Shown: positions 17,340-26,297 of the stretch, piece by piece
How positions within the stretch are numbered: position 1 is the stretch's first letter
Layout: every line of letters starts with the position of its first letter
DNA from: Planotetraspora thailandica
GTDB taxonomy: Bacteria > Actinomycetota > Actinomycetes > Streptosporangiales > Streptosporangiaceae
NCBI RefSeq assembly: GCF_016863335.1
Contig: NZ_BOOR01000008.1
Location: 124,001-188,000, forward strand
Direction: 5' to 3'
Length of the DNA stretch: 64,000 nucleotides
The notes under the pieces: generated by a model
Databases searched by the model: none
Told to the model about the DNA's origin: nothing
What the model saw: the letters and a program-made list of their open reading frames with translations, nothing else
Program-made: the position numbers and the translations under genes

Positions 17340-18305
17340 ATGGCGGCTGGGAGGGCGAGGGGCATCGTCGCGGGCGCCGTGGAACGGGTCACCCGCCGCG
17401 TGGACGCGGCGCGGGCCTGGGGCCGCGGCGTCATCGAGTACGGGCGCATCCGCTTCCCGTGGGCCGACCACCTGATCCGGACGGTCCAGCGCTACCAGGT
17501 GCAGTCGGGCGACCGGCTGGCCGGGGCGTTCACGTATTTCGCGTTCCTGTCGTTCTTCCCGCTGATCGCGCTGGCCTTCGCGGTGACCCAGTTCGCCGCG
17601 CCCGGCGTGCTCGACACCCTCATCAGGGCGATCAACGAGCAGTTCCCCGGGTTGGCGTCGAAGCTGCAGATCGACAAGCTCAAGGACGTCAGGACGAGCG
17701 CCGGGGTCTTCGGCCTGGTCGGCCTCTTCTACGCGGGCCTGGGCGCGATGGACGCCCTGCGCTCGGCCCTGCGTGAGATCTGGATGGTCGCGGAGCCGCC
17801 GCTCAACTACTTCCGGGGCAAGCTCAGGGACCTGGTCGCGCTCGTACTCGTCGGCGTCACGCTGATCGTGTCCGTCGCCGTGGGCGGTTTCGCGACCGGG
17901 GCGACCGGAACGGTGACCGGATGGCTCGGCATGGGCGACACGGCACTCGGCGGGGCGCTTGTGTGGATCACCGGGCTGCTCGTGAGCGTCGGCGCCGACG
18001 TCGTGCTGTTCCTCGTCATCCTGGGCTGGCTCGCCAAGCCGCGGGAGCCGTTCCGGGTGGTCTTCATGGGGGCGCTGCTCGGCGCGGTCGGGTTCGGCCT
18101 GCTCAAGCAGGTCGCCACCCTGATCCTCGCGGGAACGCTGCGCAACCCGGTCTACGGCGCGTTCGCCGTGATCGTGGGCCTGCTGCTGTGGATCAACCTG
18201 GCGGCACGGGTGATCCTCTACGCCGCCGCGTGGACGGCGACGGCGACGATGGGCCCGCCGCCCGAGCCCACTCCCGTTCCCGCGATCGGGAATCAGTCCG
18301 GCTGA
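17340..18305 (+). CDS. YihY/BrkB family inner-membrane protein
   Basis: A 321-residue integral membrane protein with six predicted segments. The family start is QRYQVQSGDRLAGAFTYFAFLSFFPLIAL, followed by LFYAGLGAMDALRSALREIW and the end GLLLWINLAARVILYAAAWTAT. Members were once called ribonuclease BN, but they are membrane proteins of uncertain function. In actinobacteria the gene commonly follows trpS and precedes a D,D-carboxypeptidase, as it does here. The 3' end overlaps that convergent gene by 13 bp. Confidence 0.9.
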   Translation: MAAGRARGIVAGAVERVTRRVDAARAWGRGVIEYGRIRFPWADHLIRTVQRYQVQSGDRLAGAFTYFAFLSFFPLIALAFAVTQFAAPGVLDTLIRAINEQFPGLASKLQIDKLKDVRTSAGVFGLVGLFYAGLGAMDALRSALREIWMVAEPPLNYFRGKLRDLVALVLVGVTLIVSVAVGGFATGATGTVTGWLGMGDTALGGALVWITGLLVSVGADVVLFLVILGWLAKPREPFRVVFMGALLGAVGFGLLKQVATLILAGTLRNPVYGAFAVIVGLLLWINLAARVILYAAAWTATATMGPPPEPTPVPAIGNQSG

Positions 18306-19507
18306 TCCCGCCGCCTGCGGCGGCGCATGCCGTACCCGACGAAGAGGGCGCCCACGAGGCCGCCGCCGAGCACCAGCGTCGCGATCAGCGGGGCGTGGTC
18401 GGTCCACCGGCTCGCGGCGGCCGGTTGCGCGGCGGTGCTGGGCCGTACGGCGGGTGAGGACTTCTTGGGCGCGGGCGGCGGAAGGGGCTTGACGAGCGTG
18501 CCCACAGGGGTCGCCTTGCCGTCGACCGCGAAGCCCCAGTCGAGCAGGCTCGCGACCTCGTCCCAGAAGCCGCCGGGGTGATGCATGATCACGACGATGA
18601 TCGTGTGGCCGTTGCGGGTGGCCGCCCCCACGAAGCTGCCGAGCGCCTTCGTGGTGTAGCCGTTCTTGACCCCGATCATGCCCTTGTATTTGCCGAGCAG
18701 CTTGTTGTGGTTGGCGATCTCGTAGTAGGCAGGAGGGGATTTCGTCGGGGTGGGTGTGTCGGGGGTGGGTGTGTCGCGGTCGTCGTCACCCTGCCGATTG
18801 CGATCTTTCTTCTTGTCGAAGTCCTTCGGCGCCGGGAATTTGGCGGTTTTGGTCCTGATGTATTCGCGGAAGTCGGGCATGGCCAGCCCGGCCCGGGCGA
18901 TCAGCGCGAGGTCGTAGGCGGAGCTGCGCTGGCCGGGCTTGTCGAGGCCGCTCGGCGTCTTGGCGACCGTGTCGTACGCCTGGAGCTTGCGGGCCTCCTT
19001 GTTCATGTCGGAGAGCGTCTGGGCGAGGCTGCCGTTCGACTCGGCGAGAGCGTCGGCGGCGTCGTTCCCCGAGACCATCAGCAACGCCCGCATGAGGTCG
19101 TCGACCTTGTAGATCGGCTTGGGCACCAGCCCGACGGCGCTGCCCTCCTCGTCGCACGCCCACTGGCTCGGTTTGACCGTACGGTTCTTGTCGAGGCGGG
19201 GGATGAGCGTGACCGCGGTGAGCGTCTTGAGCGTGCTCGCGGGCAGGTAGTGCCCGTGCGGGTCCTTCGCGGCGAGCACCGCGCCGGTGTCGGCGTCGGC
19301 GACGACGAAGGCCGACGCCTCGGTCTTGGGGGGCGGGGCGACCCCGGGCGCCACGATGATGCCGCGCCCGCCGAGCAGTTCGCCGCCGACGGGACCGGCC
19401 TGAGCGGCACGCGCGGCCCACGCGCCGGCAGGGGACGCCGTCGTGAGCCCGACCAGCGTCGTCGTCGTGAGCGCGGCCACGAGGGCACGGCGGTGATGGG
19501 TCGCCAT
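18293..19507 (-). CDS. D-alanyl-D-alanine carboxypeptidase (penicillin-binding, membrane-anchored)
   Basis: A 404-residue serine peptidase that trims the terminal D-Ala of peptidoglycan stem peptides. It has a signal peptide (LVAALTTTTLVGLTTASPAGAWA), SxxK at PASTLKTLT, SxN in VSGNDAADAL, and the third motif as VKNGYTT rather than the usual KTG. A low-complexity insert rich in Asp, Thr and Pro (about residues 235-255) precedes YYEIANHNKLL. A C-terminal membrane helix with a run of arginines (MRRRRRRDQPD) anchors it. It is divergent from an SCO4848-like gene, an arrangement also seen in Streptomyces. Confidence 0.92.
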   Translation of the reverse strand: MATHHRRALVAALTTTTLVGLTTASPAGAWAARAAQAGPVGGELLGGRGIIVAPGVAPPPKTEASAFVVADADTGAVLAAKDPHGHYLPASTLKTLTAVTLIPRLDKNRTVKPSQWACDEEGSAVGLVPKPIYKVDDLMRALLMVSGNDAADALAESNGSLAQTLSDMNKEARKLQAYDTVAKTPSGLDKPGQRSSAYDLALIARAGLAMPDFREYIRTKTAKFPAPKDFDKKKDRNRQGDDDRDTPTPDTPTPTKSPPAYYEIANHNKLLGKYKGMIGVKNGYTTKALGSFVGAATRNGHTIIVVIMHHPGGFWDEVASLLDWGFAVDGKATPVGTLVKPLPPPAPKKSSPAVRPSTAAQPAAASRWTDHAPLIATLVLGGGLVGALFVGYGMRRRRRRDQPD

Positions 19508-19605
19508 AGGGGGATCAGCCTAGCTTCGCGTCTCTTCGCATGTAGGGACATGTCCCCCAAAGATCGCAGGCACAGTCGCTGCGGGCGTCACCCGATACTG
19601 TGAGG

Positions 19606-19806
19606 ATGACGAGACGTGTATCGGGCTTTCTGTTGGCCCTCGCCGCTTTCATGATCTTTGAATGGGTCGACCTCGGGTTCAACCTTCAGGACGGACACGA
19701 GACGTCGTTCTACGTCGTCCATGGCGTGCTGATCGCCGTCAACATCATCCTCGCCCTCGTGCTCGGGACTGTCGGCGTGCGCGCGTGGAAGAGGGGTAGG
19801 CCTTAA
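19606..19806 (+). CDS. SCO4848-like small membrane protein
   Basis: A 66-residue protein with two hydrophobic helices (about 6-25 and 38-56) and a basic C-terminus (RAWKRGRP). The sequence EWVDLGFNLQDG between the helices is characteristic of the conserved actinobacterial family named after Streptomyces SCO4848. That gene also lies next to a D-alanyl-D-alanine carboxypeptidase gene. ATG 19606 or GTG 19600 may be the start. No ribosome site is obvious, so the mRNA may be leaderless. Function is unknown; the linkage suggests cell-envelope work. Confidence 0.8.
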   Translation: MTRRVSGFLLALAAFMIFEWVDLGFNLQDGHETSFYVVHGVLIAVNIILALVLGTVGVRAWKRGRP

Positions 19807-19834
19807 GCAAGATTCCGAGTCACGGAGGCATGCG

Positions 19835-21001
19835 GTGGCGATCGCGTTCAATCCTTCGCACGGTCCGACCCTGGGCGTGGAATGGGAACTTCAGCTCGTC
19901 GACCGGCACAGCCGCGAGCTGCGCCAGGACGCCAAGGAGGTGCTCGCCGCGGTTCCCGAGCTGAGCGAGGGCCAGCGGCCGAAGGCCATGCACGAGCTGA
20001 TGCAGTCGCAGGTCGAGATCGTCACGGACGTCTGCCATACGGCAGGAGAGGCCGTGCAGGACCTCAAGAAGAGCATCGACCGGATCCGCGAGGTCGTGGA
20101 GCCGCGCGGCACGGCCCTGGCCTGCACGGGCACGCACGCCATCAGCGACTGGCGGGACGCGGTCTACGCGCCCGTCCAGCGGTACGCCGAGCTGGTGGAG
20201 GAGATGCAGTGGCTCGCCTGGCGGATCCAGACGTTCGGCGTCCACGTGCATGTGGGGATCACCGATCGCGACAAGGTCATCCCCATCGTCAACGCCCTCG
20301 CCGCCTACCTGCCGCACTTCCTCGCGCTGACCTCGTCGAGCCCGTACTGGGGCGGACAGGACACGGGCCTGGCCTCCAGCCGGGCGATCGTCTTCGGCGC
20401 GCTGCCGACTGCAGGCCCGCCGCACCTGCTGGCCGACTGGGCCGAGTTCGAGGAGTACATGAACACGCTGCTCCGTGCGGGGACGATCAGGAGCATCAAG
20501 GAGGTGTGGTGGGACATCCGGCCGCATCCCGACTTCGGCACGATCGAGATCAGGATGTTCGACGGCATCCCGACTCCTCGCGAGGTCGGCATGGTCGTCG
20601 CGCTCTCGCAGAGCCTCGTGCAGCAGTTCGACCAGCAGCTCGACCGCGGCTACAAGTTGCCGCACCCGGCCGCGTGGGTCGTGCGCGACAACAAGTGGCG
20701 CGCCACGCGCTACGGCCTCGATGCGAGCGTCGTCACCGACGACCATGGCAGCACGGCGCCGATGCGCGACGTATTGTATGAACTTCAGCGCGAACTCCAT
20801 CCGGTCGCCGATCGTCTCGGGTGTGCCGAGGAGCTGGCCGTCATGACGGACGTGCTGGAGCAGGGGAGTTCCTGCGAGCGCCAGCGGGCGATCCTCGCCG
20901 GCGGAGGAACCCTCCAGGACGTCGTCGACGCCACAACGATCGAGCTCGCCGAGGATCGGTTCGTGACCTCGAACCCCAACCAGGGGTCCGGCCATTCCTG
21001 A
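19835..21001 (+). CDS. Glutamate-cysteine ligase family protein (YbdK-like carboxylate-amine ligase)
   Basis: A 388-residue ATP-dependent carboxylate-amine ligase of the GCS2/YbdK family. The start GPTLGVEWELQLVDRHSREL carries the metal-binding Glu residues. QSQVEIVTDVC and GTHAISDWRD follow, then FGVHVHVGITDRDKVI and WWDIRPHPDFGTIEIRMFDG, all signature blocks. The reaction is probably ligation of an amino acid to glutamate or a similar acid. Actinomycetes make mycothiol rather than glutathione, so true gamma-glutamylcysteine synthesis is not certain; a role in ergothioneine synthesis is possible, but no egt genes are near. GTG 19835 follows CACGGAGG. Confidence 0.85.
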   Translation: MAIAFNPSHGPTLGVEWELQLVDRHSRELRQDAKEVLAAVPELSEGQRPKAMHELMQSQVEIVTDVCHTAGEAVQDLKKSIDRIREVVEPRGTALACTGTHAISDWRDAVYAPVQRYAELVEEMQWLAWRIQTFGVHVHVGITDRDKVIPIVNALAAYLPHFLALTSSSPYWGGQDTGLASSRAIVFGALPTAGPPHLLADWAEFEEYMNTLLRAGTIRSIKEVWWDIRPHPDFGTIEIRMFDGIPTPREVGMVVALSQSLVQQFDQQLDRGYKLPHPAAWVVRDNKWRATRYGLDASVVTDDHGSTAPMRDVLYELQRELHPVADRLGCAEELAVMTDVLEQGSSCERQRAILAGGGTLQDVVDATTIELAEDRFVTSNPNQGSGHS

Positions 21002-21243
21002 ACAGCTATGTCCGATTTGTGCGTCAAAGAATGCCGACTTCTGACAACACGCAGTGGTCGGTGTAAATACTGGGCAATCCACCGCCTAGTACGGTCGCGG
21101 CGTGGAAAGATTGTGAATGAAGGGTCGGTGGTGGCGAGGCGCTCCCGCGACCCTTTCGAGCTTTCGACGTGAATCCTCAACGTGATTGCTCATGGCGACC
21201 CCGCGATCCGCGGCAGGGCGGTTCGCAGGAGAAGGGAATATCT

Positions 21244-22488
21244 GTGACCACCTCATCGAAGCTCGCTCCGCCTGACACGGGTCCGCCCGGGGGTAACGAC
21301 CTGGCCGGGCAGCTGGCGGACTTCCTTCGCGAGCACAACGATGAGCTGATCGAGTTCCGGCGCGACGTCCACGCTCACCCGGAGATCGCTTTCAGCGAGC
21401 ATCGCACCACCGAGAAGATCGCTGAACGGCTGACGGACGCGGGCCTGACGCCGCGCCTGCTGTCGCGGGGCACGGGCATGTGGGTCGACCTCGGCCGGGG
21501 CAGCGGCCCGACGGTGGCGCTGCGCGCCGACATCGACGCCCTGCCCATGGAAGACGAGAAGAACGTCCCCTACCGGTCGACCAACCCGGGCGCCTGCCAC
21601 GCGTGCGGCCACGACGTGCACACCACCGTGGTGCTGGGCGCCGGGCTGTTCCTGGCGTCGCAGGCCGACGCCGGGGCGCTTCCCGGGCGGGTGCGGCTGA
21701 TCTTCCAGCCGGCCGAGGAGGTCGCCGGCGGCGCCCTCGAGGTCATGCGCGACGGCGGGCTCAACGAGGTCGACCGGATCTTCGCGCTCCACTGCGACCC
21801 GAGGATCGACGTCGGTCAGCTGGGACTGCGCGCCGGCCCGATCACCGGATCGTGCGACCACATCCAGATCCAGGTGTCAGGGCCGGGCGGTCACACCGCC
21901 CGCCCGCACCTCACCGTCGACCTGGTCTACGCGCTCAGCAAGATCATCACTGAGCTTCCCGCCGCGTTGTCCCGCCGGGTCGACCCCCGCTCGAGCCTCA
22001 GCCTCGTGTGGGGCCAGATCACCGCGGGGTCGGCGTTCAACACCATTCCGGACATCGGGACCGCCCAGGGGACCATCAGGTCGCTCGACGAGAACGCCTG
22101 GCACCAGGCTCCCGACCTGGTCAAGGCGCTGCTCGACTCGGTCGCGGGCGCGTACGGCGTCGACGCCGAGCTCAACTACAAGCGCGGCACGCCCCCGACG
22201 GTCAACGAGGCGACGAGCATCCAGATGCTGCACGACGCCATCGACCAGGTGCTCGGCGAGGGCGCCGCCGTACCGACGCCGCAGAGCCTCGGCGGCGAGG
22301 ACTTCTCGTGGTACGTCGAGTCGGTTCCCGGCGCGCTCGCCCGGCTCGGCACGCGCTCGCCCGGCGCGATCGACGAGGTGGACATCCACCGGCCCGAGTT
22401 CGACGTCGACGAGCGGGCGATCGGTTACGGCGTGAAGGTGATGGCCGCGACGGCGCTGACCGCGCTGTGGGGCGGAGAGAACCGCTGA
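21244..22488 (+). CDS. M20 family amidohydrolase (N-acyl-amino acid hydrolase type)
   Basis: A metal-dependent hydrolase of 414 residues that removes acyl or similar groups from amino acids. The zinc ligands lie in HACGHDVHTTVVLGA, PAEEVAGGALEVM (catalytic Glu pair), FALHCDPRIDVG and GGEDFSWYVE. The N-terminal FRRDVHAHPEIAFSEHRTT is the usual opening of this subfamily. The domain inserted at SGPGGHTARPHLTVD is the dimerisation domain. GTG 21244 is preceded by AGGAGAAGG; the frame is open further up, but the first 25 codons show no similarity. A 242-bp gap separates it from the ligase gene. The natural substrate cannot be inferred. Confidence 0.9.
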   Translation: MTTSSKLAPPDTGPPGGNDLAGQLADFLREHNDELIEFRRDVHAHPEIAFSEHRTTEKIAERLTDAGLTPRLLSRGTGMWVDLGRGSGPTVALRADIDALPMEDEKNVPYRSTNPGACHACGHDVHTTVVLGAGLFLASQADAGALPGRVRLIFQPAEEVAGGALEVMRDGGLNEVDRIFALHCDPRIDVGQLGLRAGPITGSCDHIQIQVSGPGGHTARPHLTVDLVYALSKIITELPAALSRRVDPRSSLSLVWGQITAGSAFNTIPDIGTAQGTIRSLDENAWHQAPDLVKALLDSVAGAYGVDAELNYKRGTPPTVNEATSIQMLHDAIDQVLGEGAAVPTPQSLGGEDFSWYVESVPGALARLGTRSPGAIDEVDIHRPEFDVDERAIGYGVKVMAATALTALWGGENR

Positions 22489-22519
22489 CGGCCTTCCGAT
22501 GAGCGTCTCGGCCGGTCAG
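22485..22519. terminator. Convergent hairpin terminator
   Basis: CTGACGGCC and GGCCGGTCAG pair with one bulge, spanning the stop of the amidohydrolase gene and just ahead of the convergent transporter stop at 22527. Confidence 0.5.
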
Positions 22520-22526
22520 GGCATGC

Positions 22527-23726
22527 TCATGATCGGTCGAGGCGCGGGAAGGCGATCTCGCGGAGCAACAGCCGCAGTGCCGCCGCGACGGGGATCGCGA
22601 TCAGCGCGCCGATCATGCCGAGCAGGGCGCCGCCGATGAGTACGGCGAGGACCGTGACGACCCCGGGCACGTCGACGGCCTTTCCCATGATCTTGGGGAC
22701 GATCAGGTAGTCCTCCAGGAACCGGTAGGCGATGTAGAAGCCGAGCGTGGCCAGCGCCACCGGGAACGAGACCGTGAGCGCCACCAGGCAGACGACCACC
22801 CCGGCGATCGTCGATCCGACCACCGGCACGAGGTCGACGAGGGCGACGAACATCCCGAGGAGCACCGGGTACGGCACGCCGAAGGCCTCCAGCCACAGAT
22901 ACGTGGCCACCCCGGCGATCACGGATGTGATCAGGTTGCCCAGCACGTACGCCCCGACCTTCGTGAGGATCTCCTCGGTGATCGCGACGAATCGGGGGCG
23001 GCGGGAGCTCGGGACGCACCGGTAGATGGTGCCGGTGATGCGCGGCATGTCGGCCAGGAAATAGATCATGAGGACGCAGACGATCAGGAACGACGCCGCA
23101 GTGCTCAAAACGATCTTCCCGGCGCCCAGCAGCCCGCCCGCCAGGGAGACGCCGGCCCCGCCGGACACGAGCTCGGTCAGGCGCCGCTGGATCTGGAAGC
23201 GCTGGTTGAGCTCGCCCAGCAGGGAGTGACGATCCTGCAGGCTGCGGAGGTAGCCGGGCGCATCCTTCGCGAACTGGCCGGCCTGCTCGACGATGGTGGG
23301 GATCGCCAGCGCCAGGAAGCCGCCCACCAGCCCCAGCGTTCCCAGGATGACGCCCACCAGCGCCGCCCAGCGGGGCAGGCGCATCCGCACCAGCCACTCC
23401 ACCGCCGGGTTGAGGCCGATCGCGAGGAACATCGCCAGGCCGATCAGCACCAGGACGTCCCTGGCACTGATGATCAGCTGGATCAGCGCATACGTCACCG
23501 CGACCCCGGCGGCCCCGCTCATTCCGACGAAGAACGGCGAGCGGCGGTCGAAAGGCCGGCCGAGTCTGCCGAACGGGCGCTCGCCGCGCGCGTCCTCGCC
23601 GCCGGCGGTGGGCACACGCCCGTGTTCCCGCTTGGCGGGTGTCGTGTGCTCCGGCTCGGGGCGCCGCTCGCTTCCCGCGGGTGCCCTCGGAGTCGCGCCC
23701 TTGCCGGCGGCACTGTCGTCGGCCAT
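22527..23726 (-). CDS. AI-2E family transporter (PerM-like)
   Basis: A 399-residue integral membrane protein of the AI-2 exporter superfamily. A charged, disordered N-terminus (about 1-65) is followed by two hydrophobic helices (VAVTYALIQLIISARDVLVLIGLAMFLAIGLNPAVEWL), a soluble middle with IPTIVEQAGQFAKDAPGYLRSL, and a C-terminal membrane block with VPVVGSTIAGVVVCLVAL. Members move small molecules or may act as Na/H antiporters; the name does not prove quorum-signal export. ATG 23726 follows AGGAGAGG. Its promoter region faces the BMP lipoprotein operon. Confidence 0.88.
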   Translation of the reverse strand: MADDSAAGKGATPRAPAGSERRPEPEHTTPAKREHGRVPTAGGEDARGERPFGRLGRPFDRRSPFFVGMSGAAGVAVTYALIQLIISARDVLVLIGLAMFLAIGLNPAVEWLVRMRLPRWAALVGVILGTLGLVGGFLALAIPTIVEQAGQFAKDAPGYLRSLQDRHSLLGELNQRFQIQRRLTELVSGGAGVSLAGGLLGAGKIVLSTAASFLIVCVLMIYFLADMPRITGTIYRCVPSSRRPRFVAITEEILTKVGAYVLGNLITSVIAGVATYLWLEAFGVPYPVLLGMFVALVDLVPVVGSTIAGVVVCLVALTVSFPVALATLGFYIAYRFLEDYLIVPKIMGKAVDVPGVVTVLAVLIGGALLGMIGALIAIPVAAALRLLLREIAFPRLDRS

Positions 23727-23938
23727 TGCGGCACTTCCTCTCCTCAGGATTCGCGTACCCCCGAATGGCCTTTTCGCATTCTGACAAGCGTCTTTGACTC
23801 ACCATGCGCCACAAAAAACCCATAAAGACCATTTATTGGGGCAAAAATCACAGATTTGGACAGATGTTGTATTGATCGCTAGTTATCCCTTACTTCGCGT
23901 AAGCGACATTGGTTGACCAGGGCAGAGGGAGGGACTCT

Positions 23939-24967
23939 TTGCGGTCGATCGCGGCGCTCGTCGCGGGCGTTCTCATGGCATCCGCCGCCGGTTGCGGGAC
24001 GACGGCTGCGCACACCGCCCATGCGAGCGTCGACGTGTCGTCGATGAAGGTGGGGCTCGCGTACGACATCGGCGGGCGGGGCGACCAGTCGTTCAACGAC
24101 GCCGCGGCGGCGGGGCTCGACGACGCGAAAAGGAACCTGGGCCTGCGCCAGGTGAAGGAACTCGAGGCGACGCCGGGCGAGGGGGACCAGCAGAAGGCCG
24201 ACCGCCTGCGTGTGCTCGCGGACGCGGGCTACAGCCCGATCATCGCGGTGGGCTACGCGTACTCGGACGCGATGAAGAAGGTCGCGCCCGACTTCCCGCA
24301 CACGAGTTTCGCCATCGTGGACGACGACGCGGCGCGCGGGCGCAACGTCACCAACCTGCTTTTCGCGGAGGAACAGGGCTCGTTCCTCGTCGGCGCGTCC
24401 GCCGCGCTCAAGTCGCGGACGGGGCGCGTCGGGTTCGTCGGCGGAGTCCAGTCGCCGCTGATCGAGAAGTTTCAGGCGGGCTTCACGCAGGGCGTGAAGT
24501 ACGTGAACCCGCGCGCCTCGATCGAGGTGAAATATCTCACTCAGCCGCCGGACATCACCGGGTTCGACGATCCCGCCAAGGCCCGGACGGCCGCCCAGGG
24601 CATGTACGACGCCGGTGCAGACGTGGTCTACCAGGCGGCGGGCGGGTCGGGGGCCGGGGTGTTCGAGGCCGCCAAGGATCACGAGGCGTGGGCCATCGGC
24701 GTCGACTCCGACCAGGCGCTCACAGCTGATCCAGAAGTTCGGCCGAACATCTTGACGTCGATGATGAAGAAGGTCAACGTGGCCGTGTACGACTACCTCG
24801 CCGGCATCGCCGACGGCACGATGAGGGCAGGTCCGACCGTGTACGACCTCCGGCTGGGAGGAGTCGACTACTCCACGACGGGAGGCCATCTCCGGGACAT
24901 CGACTCCCGTCTGGAGGAGCTGAAGCAGCAGATCATCGTCGGCAAGATCAGGGTCGCTTCACACTGA
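23939..24967 (+). CDS. BMP family lipoprotein 1 (nucleoside-binding)
   Basis: About 342 residues from a TTG start at 23939, six bases after AGAGGGAGGGA. TTG 23909 further up has no ribosome site. The signal ends in the lipobox SAAGC (Cys19). The mature part is a PnrA/Med-type binding protein: VGLAYDIGGRGDQSFNDAAAAGL, FAIVDDDAA, GSFLVGASAALKS, VGFVGGVQSPLIEKFQAGF, and DVVYQAAGGSG with VDSDQ. Such proteins bind purine or pyrimidine nucleosides for the ABC transporter encoded downstream. It is a tandem paralogue of the next gene, and the two share long near-identical nucleotide stretches. Confidence 0.9.
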   Translation: MRSIAALVAGVLMASAAGCGTTAAHTAHASVDVSSMKVGLAYDIGGRGDQSFNDAAAAGLDDAKRNLGLRQVKELEATPGEGDQQKADRLRVLADAGYSPIIAVGYAYSDAMKKVAPDFPHTSFAIVDDDAARGRNVTNLLFAEEQGSFLVGASAALKSRTGRVGFVGGVQSPLIEKFQAGFTQGVKYVNPRASIEVKYLTQPPDITGFDDPAKARTAAQGMYDAGADVVYQAAGGSGAGVFEAAKDHEAWAIGVDSDQALTADPEVRPNILTSMMKKVNVAVYDYLAGIADGTMRAGPTVYDLRLGGVDYSTTGGHLRDIDSRLEELKQQIIVGKIRVASH

Positions 24968-25132
24968 CCGCCGGTCACAGGGTGGCTTGGTCTCCATAAC
25001 GGACCTATTGCGGACTTGTGTGCTGGTTTTGTCTATGCAGGTCAAACAACTATCTTCCGTGCAGGGTTGCCGTGCGTTCAGCGTGCGTGCGACGGAAGTT
25101 CGACGGCGCGGACACGGAAGGGGAGCTGCACC

Positions 25133-26191
25133 TTGCTCCGCAATAGGGTTAGCAAGCTGGCTGCCGCCGGCGCTGCGGGGGCCATGGTCATGGCCGTCGC
25201 CGCGTGTGGAGGTTCTGACAGCAACACATCGGCCACCCCCGGCGCCTCGGCGCCTGCCGCCTCCGCGGTCAAGGTGGGTCTCGCCTACGACGTCGGCGGT
25301 CGTGGAGACGGGTCGTTCAACGACGCCGCCGCAGCCGGCCTGGACAAGGCCGTGTCCGAGCTCAAGGTCACCTCCAAGGAACTTGAGGCGACGCAGGGCG
25401 AGACCGACACCCAGAAGGAGGAGCGGCTCCGCCTGCTCGCCCAGGGCGGCTACAACCCGATCGTCGCGGTCGGTTTCGCCTACTCCGGGTCGCTGGCCAA
25501 GGTGGCCAAGGAGTTCCCGGACACTCATTTCGCGATCGTCGACGACGACGCGGCGACGGGTGCGAACATCGACAACCTCGTCTTCGCCGAGGAGCAGGGC
25601 TCGTTCCTCGTCGGCGCGGCCGCCGCGCTCAAGTCGAAGAAGGGGGACGTCGGCTTCGTCGGCGGCGTCGACGTCCCGCTGATCCACAAGTTCCAGGCGG
25701 GCTTCGAGGCGGGCGCCAAGGCGGTCAAGCCGGACATCAAGATCCAGACGAAGTACCTGAGCCAGCCCCCGGACATGTCCGGCTTCGGCGACCCGGCCAA
25801 GGGCAAGACCGCGGCGCAGGGCATGTACGACGCCGGTGCGGACGTGGTCTACCAGGCGGCCGGCGGCTCGGGCGGCGGCGTCTTCGACGCGGCCAAGGCG
25901 TCGAACGGCCTCGCCATCGGCGTGGACTCCGACCAGGCGGCCCTCCCGGCCTACTCGGCGGTCAAGGACGTCATCCTCACGTCGATGGTCAAGAAGGTCG
26001 ACGTCGCGGTCTTCGACTTCCTCCAGAGTGACGTGGCCGGCAAGTTCACGGCCGGCAAGCACGTCTACGACCTGAAGGCCGGAGGCGTCGACTACTCCAC
26101 CACCGGTGGGCAGCTCGACGACATCAAGACGCAGCTCGACGAGTTCAAGCAGAAGATCATCAACGGCGAGATCACGGTCCCGACGTCCTGA
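25133..26191 (+). CDS. BMP family lipoprotein 2 (nucleoside-binding)
   Basis: About 352 residues from a TTG at 25133, seven bases after GGGGAG. The lipobox is AVAAC, with Cys at about 25. It has the same fold and landmarks as its upstream paralogue: VGLAYDVGGRGDGSFNDAAAAGL, FAIVDDDAATGAN, GSFLVGAAAALKSKKGD, VDVPLIHKFQAGFEAG and DVVYQAAGGSGGGVF. The coding bias is stronger (nearly all codons end in C or G) than in copy 1, which may mean higher expression. It is followed by a stem-loop and then the ATPase gene; binding proteins are often made in excess of the membrane parts in this way. Confidence 0.92.
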   Translation: MLRNRVSKLAAAGAAGAMVMAVAACGGSDSNTSATPGASAPAASAVKVGLAYDVGGRGDGSFNDAAAAGLDKAVSELKVTSKELEATQGETDTQKEERLRLLAQGGYNPIVAVGFAYSGSLAKVAKEFPDTHFAIVDDDAATGANIDNLVFAEEQGSFLVGAAAALKSKKGDVGFVGGVDVPLIHKFQAGFEAGAKAVKPDIKIQTKYLSQPPDMSGFGDPAKGKTAAQGMYDAGADVVYQAAGGSGGGVFDAAKASNGLAIGVDSDQAALPAYSAVKDVILTSMVKKVDVAVFDFLQSDVAGKFTAGKHVYDLKAGGVDYSTTGGQLDDIKTQLDEFKQKIINGEITVPTS

Positions 26192-26206
26192 CCTGCATCT
26201 TCGTTC

Positions 26207-26234
26207 GGGGTCCGTGGGTAACGCCACGGGCCCC
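26207..26234 (+). terminator. Stem-loop between binding protein and ATPase genes
   Basis: GGGGTCCGTGG and CCACGGGCCCC form an 11-bp stem with one G-U pair and a GTAACG loop. There is no T-run. It may be a partial terminator or a stabiliser of the upstream mRNA. Confidence 0.6.
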
Positions 26235-26282
26235 TTGGTCTACTGTCACAACCGATGCCCGCCATCAGGCACTCCGCGAAGT

Positions 26283-26297
26283 AAGGAGGCCGCCATC
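26283..26297 (+). promoter_or_regulatory. Strong ribosome site (AAGGAGG) before an apparent AUC start codon
   Basis: AAGGAGG at about 26283-26289 is followed by CCGCC and then ATC at 26295-26297, which opens the ATPase frame (ATC ACC ACC GCG). No in-frame ATG, GTG or TTG lies between here and the Walker A motif. The only upstream candidate is TTG 26235, which has no ribosome site. Confidence 0.6.

Noticed and set aside
18577-18593. TGCATGATCAC, a match to the repeat core
   Set aside because: It lies inside the D,D-carboxypeptidase coding sequence where the codons encode a normal VIMHHP segment; no neighbour unit is found 53 bp away.
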